From JABCPE02 sp963509715 (GTDB lineage Bacteria; Bacteroidota; Bacteroidia; Flavobacteriales; Weeksellaceae), in contig CAUPCB010000007.1 in the NCBI GenBank assembly GCA_963509715.1, positions 1-59,503 on the forward strand: a stretch of 59,503 nucleotides of DNA. Direction: 5' to 3'. Made by a program: the position numbers and the translations under genes. Shown here piece by piece: positions 34,537 to 41,581 of the stretch. Each line of letters opens with the position of its first letter. The first letter of the stretch is position 1. The notes under the pieces are model-generated. The model searched no databases. It was not told the origin of the DNA and saw nothing but the letters and a program-made list of their open reading frames with translations.

Positions 34537-36057
34537 ATGAAAGCCAGATTTTTAAAAATAGGATTTGTTCTATTGTTTTTATTTTCAGTGTTTTATGAGG
34601 TAAAAGCAAGTGACTGCTACCGCTACCATACAAGGAGAGAAATTAGTGTAAAAGTGGAAAATGGCAAGGTGTTTTTGGTGAATATTATAAAAGACCCTAA
34701 TGGAATAAGTGTTGTTTCTTATGGGAAAAAACTATTGGAAGGAGTTTCGCCGAAAGATGCACGATTTGTCAGTATTAATGGTGATTATACGATGGTTGCG
34801 GATGCTTATTTTTACTATGTTTTTCCTGATAGTGAGGTTATTTTTGAAAAGTATAAAAGCACGAAAATTATTGGAAGTGAGAAAGTTACCAAAGTGATGG
34901 ATGGTAATTTGTTCTTAATCAGTGGTGTGTGGCATTATTTAGATTTTAATATTTATAGTAATGAGTTTAAGTTTGTTCCCATTCCTGAATTTCCTGTAAA
35001 TCCTGTTGTTTTGGCTTCTGGATACAGATCGAATGATGGGTATTTCTACATTATGAAAGATGATAAAAAGGTGTATTCTTATCGTGTAGATCAGAAAAAA
35101 ATGCAGGATTACCCAGATTTAAACCCTAAAACTACCCAAATTTTTAAAGAGGATGAAACTAAGTTTTTCCTTTACGATGAAGATACTTTCTATTTGGTGG
35201 ATTTTCCAGTTTTTACAGATGTTACGGCACAATTTAGAAAGCAGGATTTTGATGGTAATTTTAATAATTTGAAAGTCAGACAGATATGGCTAGGGCATTG
35301 TCTTGATTTTGGTAACGAGGGAGGAATTTGGTTTTACTCCTTGGCTTCGCTTAAGGGTATAGGTGATGTTTATTTTGTGGCTAGTAAAGCAGAGTTTAAG
35401 CCGGAAAGTAAATTGTTTTTTTATAAAGACAGGGCTTATTTAAACTTACGAAATGAATTGGATGTTTCGGAAGTTAAACATAAAGACAAGCTAAAACAGG
35501 TTTTTGAGGATGTTTATAACGATGGAGAGAATAACTATGAGCTTAGATTAGGAATGAATAGTGATGCGAAATTAGTCCTAAATCCAAGTCTTCAGAATAT
35601 TGATTTTCAGAAGCTTGTGTTTTATAAAAATCAAGGGCTTTATTCGTATCAAGGGCAGCCAGCGTTTTGGGCGGATGGTAAAAATCTGTTTTACTGGGAG
35701 CGTGATAGCAAAACGAAGAAAAATATATCTTCTTATAAATCAAAGATTAAGGATTTGAAACTGGCTTTTGTTTTTGATGATAAAATATTGATAGAGAAAA
35801 AGATAATAAAAAACATTGGAGATTTTGCGACGATTGAGTTTGTGGGTTCTTCTGTAGAGGTGGTTTCTCCTTGTGATGCCTATGGAAAATCTTCTGTAAA
35901 GGTGAATTATGTATATTATTTCAGGGATAAAAATGCTCTTTATCTATACAAAAGCGGGCAGGATGGGTTGAAAAAATTGAATGTTGCCAATCCGAAAGAA
36001 TACACCGAGGAAAATTTTTTGGAAAAGATTTTTAGGAATGCTTCTTTTAAATTTTAA
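34537..36057 (+). CDS. Exported DKNYY-family protein
   Basis: The 506-residue protein has a signal peptide (about 1-24, cleavage after VKA) and repeated segments of the type YYF(K)DK..Y.Y, e.g. FRDKNALYLYKSGQDGLKKL near 467-486, FYKDRAYL and FYKNQGLYSYQG. The DKNYY family is a repeat family in secreted proteins without known function. It appears to be a single-gene unit; nothing else is seen in the 220 bp that follow. Confidence 0.75.
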   Translation: MKARFLKIGFVLLFLFSVFYEVKASDCYRYHTRREISVKVENGKVFLVNIIKDPNGISVVSYGKKLLEGVSPKDARFVSINGDYTMVADAYFYYVFPDSEVIFEKYKSTKIIGSEKVTKVMDGNLFLISGVWHYLDFNIYSNEFKFVPIPEFPVNPVVLASGYRSNDGYFYIMKDDKKVYSYRVDQKKMQDYPDLNPKTTQIFKEDETKFFLYDEDTFYLVDFPVFTDVTAQFRKQDFDGNFNNLKVRQIWLGHCLDFGNEGGIWFYSLASLKGIGDVYFVASKAEFKPESKLFFYKDRAYLNLRNELDVSEVKHKDKLKQVFEDVYNDGENNYELRLGMNSDAKLVLNPSLQNIDFQKLVFYKNQGLYSYQGQPAFWADGKNLFYWERDSKTKKNISSYKSKIKDLKLAFVFDDKILIEKKIIKNIGDFATIEFVGSSVEVVSPCDAYGKSSVKVNYVYYFRDKNALYLYKSGQDGLKKLNVANPKEYTEENFLEKIFRNASFKF

Positions 36058-36226
36058 GAATAGATTTTATTAAGTTTGGAAGTGATGTTTTTTTGTTAAT
36101 AATTGTTTCTGCTAAAAAATAATTGAAAAATATTATAAAATAATGAAATCGTTCCAAAACCTAAGTTTATAGGGCGTTTGATGATGTTTGGAATATGTAA
36201 ATCATTATGTAAAAGGCAAATAGGTT

Positions 36227-36256
36227 TTGTATAATGAAAAAAAATGATTATATTTG
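36227..36256 (+). promoter_or_regulatory. Promoter of the lipocalin-like lipoprotein gene
   Basis: TTG (36227-36229), 19-bp spacer, TATATTTG (36249-36256), 21 bp upstream of the start; both Bacteroidota elements are present. Confidence 0.65.
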
Positions 36257-36277
36257 CCTTGAATAAAAACATTTTTT

Positions 36278-36754
36278 ATGAAAAAAGTAATATTATCTAT
36301 TGTTGGTATGCTGACTATTTCAGCATGTTATAGAGATGGAGGGCCAGAATATAATGCTGAGTATTTCAAATCAGAAGTTGTAGGAACATGGAAAGAATCA
36401 GGATATGTAATCTATGATGGAAGAGATAAAAATACTATATTAGATTATGGTAATTTAGTAGGTTGTCAGACTAATAATGGGTATCATTTTGCAAATGATG
36501 ATACTTATAATGAGCATCAATATGAAACAGGTAGTGATGGAAGATGTTCTGATAAAGGAGAGTTTTTAGGAACATATCAGTATGATGCTGCTGCGAAAAA
36601 AATATCAATGACTCGAAATGATGGAACTAAATCAGAACTGAATCTTATCAGTGTGACTTATGGTGAAATTAGAGTTAGGTCTACTAAAATTATTAAACAT
36701 AATTCAGATAATGTGCCAGATCTTTATGTAATCATATATAAAAGAGGAATATAA
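36278..36754 (+). CDS. Lipocalin-like lipoprotein
   Basis: The 158-residue protein has a type II signal with lipobox ISAC (Cys-17). VVGTWKESGYVIYDG near residues 34-48 and the later beta-strand pattern (GTYQYDAAAKKISMT) resemble the lipocalin-like domains common in small Bacteroidota lipoproteins. Two cysteines (in LVGCQTN and GRCSD) may form a disulfide. Function unknown. Its own promoter and terminator make it monocistronic. Confidence 0.75.
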   Translation: MKKVILSIVGMLTISACYRDGGPEYNAEYFKSEVVGTWKESGYVIYDGRDKNTILDYGNLVGCQTNNGYHFANDDTYNEHQYETGSDGRCSDKGEFLGTYQYDAAAKKISMTRNDGTKSELNLISVTYGEIRVRSTKIIKHNSDNVPDLYVIIYKRGI

Positions 36755-36762
36755 TATAAATA

Positions 36763-36789
36763 AAAATCCAGCTCTTAGAGTTGGATTTT
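36763..36789 (+). terminator. Intrinsic terminator of the lipoprotein gene
   Basis: AAAATCCA (36763-36770) pairs with TGGATTTT (36782-36789), with an inner CTC/GAG, and a T run follows. Confidence 0.75.
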
Positions 36790-36807
36790 TTCTTTGAAGT
36801 AAATCAG

Positions 36808-37128
36808 ATGATAAAACTAAAAGGACTACTTGTAGATGATGAAACCCGCTGTGAACATTATCATAGCGAGCTGGATATAATCGCTATAAAATTCAAATGC
36901 TGTGAGACTTTTTATCCATGTTACCAATGTCACAATGCCTGCGAAAACCACGAGCCAAAACGCTGGTCTTCTGAAGAGCTGGATGAGAAGGCTATTCTGT
37001 GTGGCTGTTGTAGGAATGTGCTGAGTATCAGAGAATATCTGAATACAGATTCTTGCCCAAATTGCAATAAACAATTTAATCCTAGATGTTCTAATCATTA
37101 TCATCTTTATTTCGATTTGGAAAATTAG
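36808..37128 (+). CDS. CHY zinc-finger protein
   Basis: The 106-residue protein matches the CHY zinc finger family: CEHYHSELDIIAIKFKCC near 14-31, YPCYQCHNACENHEP near 34-48, CGCCRNVLSI near 64-73, CPNCNKQFNPRCSNHYHLYF at the end. It has at least ten Cys and several His able to hold two or three zinc ions. I start it at the ATG at 36808 because the alternative TTG at 36781 lies inside the upstream terminator. In eukaryotes the domain occurs in ubiquitin ligases; the bacterial role is unknown. Confidence 0.88.
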   Translation: MIKLKGLLVDDETRCEHYHSELDIIAIKFKCCETFYPCYQCHNACENHEPKRWSSEELDEKAILCGCCRNVLSIREYLNTDSCPNCNKQFNPRCSNHYHLYFDLEN

Positions 37129-37193
37129 AAAAAATCTTCATCAAAGATTTCCTAAATCCTACATTCGTTTCCCATTATCTGAAAAATATTTAT

Positions 37194-37201
37194 TACTTTT
37201 G
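37194..37201 (+). promoter_or_regulatory. -7 element of ruvX, probably leaderless
   Basis: TACTTTTG, an exact TAnnTTTG match, ends only 5 bp before the ruvX ATG, so the transcript should start at or next to the start codon. Confidence 0.55.
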
Positions 37202-37206
37202 CCACG

Positions 37207-37620
37207 ATGGGACAAATACTGGCAGTAGATTTTGGTAAAAAGCGTTGTGGTCTGGCTGCAACGGATGATTTACGCATAATAGCCAGTGGTCTGGATACCG
37301 TGGAGACTTCTGTTTTGATGGAGTATTTGAGAAAATATTTTGAGAAAAACTCTGTAGATGAGTTGGTTATAGGGCTTCCTACAGATTTGAAAGGAAATAT
37401 GTCCGAAGTGGAAGAGGATATTCAGAAGTTTATAGAAGAATTTAAGAGTGAATTTTCAGAGGTATCGGTGGAGCGTTTTGATGAGAGATTTACCTCTAAA
37501 ATAGCTTCATATTTCATCAGTCAAAGCGGTAAAAATAAGAAGCAGAGACAAGAAAAAGGATTGATAGATAAGGTAAGCGCTACGCTTATTTTACAACAAT
37601 ATTTAGAACAAAAACTATGA
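37207..37620 (+). CDS. ruvX: YqgF/RuvX-type putative pre-16S rRNA nuclease
   Basis: The 137-residue protein has the YqgF RNase H-like fold: AVDFGKKRCGLAATD near 5-19 with the first catalytic Asp, ELVIGLPTDLKGN near 54-66, VERFDERFTSKIA near 89-101 with another acidic pair, and the closing KGLIDKVSATLILQQYL, with the last Asp. YqgF matures the 5' end of 16S rRNA and was first predicted to be a Holliday junction resolvase. Its stop overlaps the def start (ATGA). Confidence 0.93.
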   Translation: MGQILAVDFGKKRCGLAATDDLRIIASGLDTVETSVLMEYLRKYFEKNSVDELVIGLPTDLKGNMSEVEEDIQKFIEEFKSEFSEVSVERFDERFTSKIASYFISQSGKNKKQRQEKGLIDKVSATLILQQYLEQKL

Positions 37621-38189
37621 TTTTACCTATTAGAGCTTATGGAGACCCTGTTCTTCGTAAGAAATGTAAAGATATTACGCTAGACTATCCAGAGCTGAAA
37701 ACATTGATAGACAACATGTTTGAGACGATGTATGATGCTCATGGAATAGGTCTTGCAGCACCACAGATAGGCTTGGATATTAGACTTTTTGTGATTGATA
37801 TCCGCCCGTTGGCAGAGGACGAAGATTATTTGGATATTGCGGATAAACTGAAGGATTTTAAGAAAGTTTTTATCAACGCAAGAATATTAGAGGAAAGTGG
37901 AAAGGAATGGAAATTCAATGAAGGATGCCTCAGTATACCTGATGTCCGTGAGGATGTTTCGCGAAAAGAAACTATTTTGATAGAATATTTGGATGAAAAT
38001 TTCGTTAAACATACAGAAACTTTTTCCGATATGAGAGCGAGAGTTATCCAGCATGAATACGACCATATAGAGGGAATTTTATTCACGGATAAACTTAGCG
38101 TTTTAAAGAAAAAAATAATCAAAGGAAAGCTTAGCAAAATCAGTGAAGGAAATGTAAATGTAGGCTATAAAATGCGATTTCCGAAGTAA
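37617..38189 (+). CDS. def: Peptide deformylase
   Basis: The 190-residue protein has all three PDF motifs: GIGLAAPQIG at 43-52, EGCLS at 102-106 with the metal-binding Cys-104, and HEYDH at 148-152 with the catalytic Glu-149. It removes the formyl group from new polypeptides. It follows ruvX with a 4-bp overlap and precedes the DUF5606 gene by 34 bp. Confidence 0.97.
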   Translation: MILPIRAYGDPVLRKKCKDITLDYPELKTLIDNMFETMYDAHGIGLAAPQIGLDIRLFVIDIRPLAEDEDYLDIADKLKDFKKVFINARILEESGKEWKFNEGCLSIPDVREDVSRKETILIEYLDENFVKHTETFSDMRARVIQHEYDHIEGILFTDKLSVLKKKIIKGKLSKISEGNVNVGYKMRFPK

Positions 38190-38223
38190 TTAAAGAATAA
38201 AAAATATAATAATAATTTAGAAT

Positions 38224-38640
38224 ATGCAATTAGAAAAAATTATTTCAATTTCTGGAAAACCAGGGTTGTTTAAGTTGATTTCTCAGTTGAGAAATGGGTT
38301 TATTATAGAGGATGTGACTACACAGAAAAAAATAAGTATTTCTAACACCAGCCAAGTGAGTCTTTTGGATAATATATCTATGTATACCTTTGATAATGAG
38401 GTGCCTCTTTTCGATGTATTTGAAAATATAGCAAAAAAAGAAGACTACAAAGCTACTATTTCTCACAAATCTTCTTCTGAAGAGTTGAGAAGTTTCATGG
38501 CGGAAGTGCTTCCAAACTACGATGTTGAGAGAGTTTATGATTCAGATATTAAAAAACTGGTTCAGTGGTATAACATCCTTCAAAAAGCAGGATACATCAC
38601 TCCGAACAGCTTTGTGAAAGCTGAACAGCCAGCAGAATAG
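38224..38640 (+). CDS. DUF5606 family protein
   Basis: The 138-residue cytoplasmic protein starts QLEKIISISGKPGLFKLISQ, a pattern of the Bacteroidota DUF5606 family, then LLDNISMYTFDNEVPLFDVF, and closes with a VQWYNILQKAGYI segment. Function is not known. It lies behind def and before a terminator, so it belongs to the ruvX-def unit; the same neighbourhood is common in Flavobacteriia. Confidence 0.85.
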   Translation: MQLEKIISISGKPGLFKLISQLRNGFIIEDVTTQKKISISNTSQVSLLDNISMYTFDNEVPLFDVFENIAKKEDYKATISHKSSSEELRSFMAEVLPNYDVERVYDSDIKKLVQWYNILQKAGYITPNSFVKAEQPAE

Positions 38641-38668
38641 TCATCAGCAGATGTTTGATATAAATAAG

Positions 38669-38696
38669 CCTTTATTCGATTTTTTCAGAATAAAGG
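38669..38696 (+). terminator. Intrinsic terminator of the ruvX-def unit
   Basis: 9-bp stem CCTTTATTC / GAATAAAGG followed by T7. A TAAATTTG element for mazG follows at 38720-38727. Confidence 0.8.
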
Positions 38697-38744
38697 TTTT
38701 TTTGTCTATAAATTTAAGTTAAATTTGAGGAAAAAATCACAGAA

Positions 38745-39515
38745 ATGCATACAAAAATAGAAAAACAGGAAGCTTTTGGGAGATTATTAGATATCATCGA
38801 TGAACTGAGGGAGAAATGCCCTTGGGACAGGAAACAGACTATGCAGAGCCTGCGACATTTAACGCTGGAAGAAAGCTATGAGCTGTCTGATGCCCTGCTG
38901 GAAGAGGATATGGATGAAATCAAAAAAGAGCTGGGAGATGTCCTGCTGCATTTGGTTTTTTATGCGAAAATAGGCTCGGAGAAGGGAAAATTTGATATCG
39001 TGGATGTTATCAATTCTCTTTGTGAAAAGCTGATTTACCGCCATCCGCATATTTATGGAGATGCCAAAGCAGATGATGCAGAAACGGTGAAACAAAATTG
39101 GGAAAAACTAAAACTAAAAGAAGGAAATAAATCTGTGCTTTCGGGTGTTCCGAAAGGGCTTCCGTCTATGATAAAGGCGTATAGAATACAAGACAAAGTG
39201 AGAGGCGTGGGATTTGATTTTCCTAACGAAATGGAGGCGTGGAAAAAAGTAGAGGAGGAGTTGTCAGAATTTCATGCTGAAACCAAGAAGGAAAAAAAAG
39301 AAATGGAGCTGGGCGATGTTTTCTTTTCATTGATAAATTATTCCAGAATTATAGGTCTAAATCCTGATAGCGCTTTGGAAAAGACCAATCTGAAATTTAT
39401 TTCTCGTTTTCAGGAGATGGAAAAACTGGCTCAAGAGAGGAATTTGGTTTTGTCTGAAATGAGCATAGAACAGATGGATGAACTCTGGGACGAGGCGAAG
39501 AAAAATAAAAATTAA
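38745..39515 (+). CDS. mazG: Nucleoside triphosphate pyrophosphohydrolase MazG
   Basis: The 256-residue protein has the two-repeat MazG layout. The first repeat shows CPWDRKQTMQSLRHLTLEES near 20-39, EELGDVLLHLVFYAKI near 63-78 and RHPHIYGD. The second has KVEEELSEFHAE and MELGDVFFSLINYSRI near 190-205. MazG hydrolyses NTPs to NMP and pyrophosphate, clearing faulty nucleotides and lowering ppGpp. Single gene with its own -7 element; the membrane gene follows 7 bp later. Confidence 0.95.
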   Translation: MHTKIEKQEAFGRLLDIIDELREKCPWDRKQTMQSLRHLTLEESYELSDALLEEDMDEIKKELGDVLLHLVFYAKIGSEKGKFDIVDVINSLCEKLIYRHPHIYGDAKADDAETVKQNWEKLKLKEGNKSVLSGVPKGLPSMIKAYRIQDKVRGVGFDFPNEMEAWKKVEEELSEFHAETKKEKKEMELGDVFFSLINYSRIIGLNPDSALEKTNLKFISRFQEMEKLAQERNLVLSEMSIEQMDELWDEAKKNKN

Positions 39516-39522
39516 CTCTAGT

Positions 39523-40368
39523 ATGTGGAAGATTTTAAAAGACATCGCAAAGAGAAATAAGAGACAGTTGTTTTTAACTTTTTTATTGGTTGCAATGGAA
39601 AATTTGATGGCAATTTTATATCCTCTTTTTGCAGGATTTGCGATTAATGCAGTAGTTAAAGGAGATGTTTTACATGCGCTATCTTATGCTGTTGTCGTTT
39701 TTGTTATGTGGACAATAGGAATGCTCAGAAGGCGTGTGGATACCCGGGTTTTCACTAAAATTTATGCAGAAATGGCAGTGCCTATGATTATTAATCAAAG
39801 AAATAAAGGCAATGATGCTTCTGCGGTAGCGGCTCGTGTGGCTCTTTCTCGTGAGTTTGTTGATTTTTTTGAACTTCATTTACCGATATTCATCACCTCT
39901 TTGGTTTCTATTGTAGGGGCTCTCGTTATGCTTTTGTTTTTGGAAATTTGGGTTGGGATTTTAGGGCTGTTTATTATGTTTATTTTGGTTTTATGGATAC
40001 CTCGTTTGGCTAAAATAAATGACAAATTATATTCAAAACTAAACAACCGATTAGAAAACGAGGTGTATTTGATAGAAAAAAATAAAATAGAACATCTCGA
40101 GAAACATTATAAATTTACGACAAAATTGAGAATATTGATTTCTAATAGGGAGGCTTTTGGTTATTTTTGTGTAGGGATTTCTGCAACAGCGTTGTTTGGA
40201 TTGGCATTTGGGATTATGGCAACACAAGGCTATGAAAGTGCAGGGCACATCTATTCTGTTACTACATATCTTTGGACTTTCGTGATTAGTCTAGATGATA
40301 TGCCATCATTGATAGAACAATATTCTAAACTGAAAGACATAGGAAAGAGAATAGAGAATGAGGAATAA
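39523..40368 (+). CDS. ABC exporter-type six-helix membrane domain without ATPase
   Basis: The 281-residue protein matches the ABC transporter six-transmembrane family (ABC_membrane_3-like): N-terminal WKILKDIAKRNKRQLFLTF, then helices near 18-38, 52-70, 120-142, 145-165, 220-240 and 250-270, with a long helical loop between. No Walker A or signature motif follows, so it has no ATPase domain, and no free ATPase gene is adjacent. I start it at the ATG at 39523. It may be a repurposed membrane domain or need an ATPase encoded elsewhere. Confidence 0.8.
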   Translation: MWKILKDIAKRNKRQLFLTFLLVAMENLMAILYPLFAGFAINAVVKGDVLHALSYAVVVFVMWTIGMLRRRVDTRVFTKIYAEMAVPMIINQRNKGNDASAVAARVALSREFVDFFELHLPIFITSLVSIVGALVMLLFLEIWVGILGLFIMFILVLWIPRLAKINDKLYSKLNNRLENEVYLIEKNKIEHLEKHYKFTTKLRILISNREAFGYFCVGISATALFGLAFGIMATQGYESAGHIYSVTTYLWTFVISLDDMPSLIEQYSKLKDIGKRIENEE

Positions 40369-40382
40369 AGCGAAGAAAAACA

Positions 40383-40703
40383 CTAAATAACAGAACGGAA
40401 TATATGCTCCAGGGTGACTTCTTCATCTGTATCACAATCAGTTAGATGATAATCGTGTTTAGCTAAAATTGATTTTAAAGCTGAAAAAATATTTTTAGAA
40501 AAACTATTTATAGCAATGTAAATAGTTTTTTTCTTGTCTGTATAAAATCTGGCATCGTATGGGATATCATCTATTGATTTTGGATTTTTCCAATCGATGT
40601 AATCCGTTGTAGAAGAGGAGAATAATTCACAAATTTTCAAATCCGTTACAACTGAACTCACAGCTTCTTCCGAGTCTAAATTTATAGAATACTCCCAGCT
40701 CAT
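40383..40703 (-). CDS. Small acidic hypothetical protein
   Basis: The 106-residue soluble protein is not recognised. It is acidic (many Asp/Glu), with YDARFYTDKKKTIYIAINSF near 49-68 and DCDTDEEVTLEHIF near the end, a composition seen in small immunity-type proteins, but there is no toxin beside it. It lies 4 bp after the membrane protein gene and is the third gene of the ridA unit. Confidence 0.6.
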   Translation of the reverse strand: MSWEYSINLDSEEAVSSVVTDLKICELFSSSTTDYIDWKNPKSIDDIPYDARFYTDKKKTIYIAINSFSKNIFSALKSILAKHDYHLTDCDTDEEVTLEHIFRSVI

Positions 40704-40707
40704 AGAA

Positions 40708-41166
40708 TTATTCCTGATAATTTTTTGATTGGATTTTTCTGTTTTTTTCTTCTCTTTGGTTAAAGATAACTTCTATAATTTTCCCTCCAACCCAAGAAAA
40801 AGGAAATATCGTAAGAAATATTCCTATCTGATAAAAAGTAGGGTGGTATCCGAAAAAGACAATATCTAAAACGGCTAAAAAAAGCAGAATAAAACCAATC
40901 AAGATGGCATAGGCTACTTTGGCTTTTTTCACAATCAGAGCAGTGGTAATACCGCCGATGGTGGATGCAACTCCCGTAGAAATCAGTAATGCTACGAAAA
41001 AAGAGCTGTTTCCACGCATGTCCTCCAATAGTCTGCTCCATTTTTCAAAGGGTGTGAAGCCAGAGTAAGTTATCCATTCGGAATTGATTCTCAGACCGAT
41101 AGTGATGATAAGCATGGCGACACCAAGTCCCAGCAACACAGCAAAAGTATTTCTCAAAAAACTCAT
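40708..41166 (-). CDS. Four-helix membrane protein of unknown function
   Basis: The 152-residue protein has about four membrane helices (near 5-25, 52-75, 82-102, 108-130) and a basic, glutamine-rich tail (NQREEKNRKIQSKNYQE). No domain is recognised. It starts 2 bp after the RidA gene, so the two are co-transcribed. Confidence 0.65.
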   Translation of the reverse strand: MSFLRNTFAVLLGLGVAMLIITIGLRINSEWITYSGFTPFEKWSRLLEDMRGNSSFFVALLISTGVASTIGGITTALIVKKAKVAYAILIGFILLFLAVLDIVFFGYHPTFYQIGIFLTIFPFSWVGGKIIEVIFNQREEKNRKIQSKNYQE

Positions 41167-41168
41167 AA

Positions 41169-41552
41169 CTAAATTTTGGTGTGGGCTATCATGGAAATTT
41201 CTACATTTACTCCTTTCGGTAGGGCGGCTACCTGTATGGTTTCTCTAGCAGGGTAATCATCATCACTGAAATATGAAGAGTAGATATCATTTATCAAAGG
41301 AAAATTTTTCATGTCTGTAAGGAAAATACTCGTTTTCACAACATTAGAAAAATCTAGCTCAGCCTCGTGGAGAATGGCTTTTAGGTTTTTCATCACTTGG
41401 TGGGTTTCTTCCTCTATTCCCTCTACAAGATTACCATTTTCTGGATTGATAGGAATCTGTCCAGAAATATAAAGTATGCCATCCACTAAAACAGCTTGTG
41501 AATAAGCTCCAATAGCAGGAGGAGCATCCTGAGTAGAAATTACCTTTTTCAT
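41169..41552 (-). CDS. RidA-family reactive enamine/imine deaminase
   Basis: The 127-residue protein is a standard RidA: IGAYSQAVLVDGILYISGQIP is its N-terminal signature (residues 13-33), NLKAILHEAELDFSNVVKT near 70-88, and YPARETIQVAALPKGVNVEI near 100-119, with the substrate-binding Arg in ARE. RidA hydrolyses 2-aminoacrylate and related reactive imines made by PLP enzymes. A TATCTTTG element (41558-41565) ends 5 bp before the ATG, so the mRNA is probably leaderless. Confidence 0.95.
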   Translation of the reverse strand: MKKVISTQDAPPAIGAYSQAVLVDGILYISGQIPINPENGNLVEGIEEETHQVMKNLKAILHEAELDFSNVVKTSIFLTDMKNFPLINDIYSSYFSDDDYPARETIQVAALPKGVNVEISMIAHTKI

Positions 41553-41557
41553 ACTTG

Positions 41558-41565
41558 CAAAGATA
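41558..41565 (-). promoter_or_regulatory. -7 element of the RidA gene, probably leaderless
   Basis: TATCTTTG on the minus strand, exact match, 5 bp upstream of the ATG; it lies in the gap behind lptD. Confidence 0.6.
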
Positions 41566-41581
41566 CAAAATTCTTCTCTTT

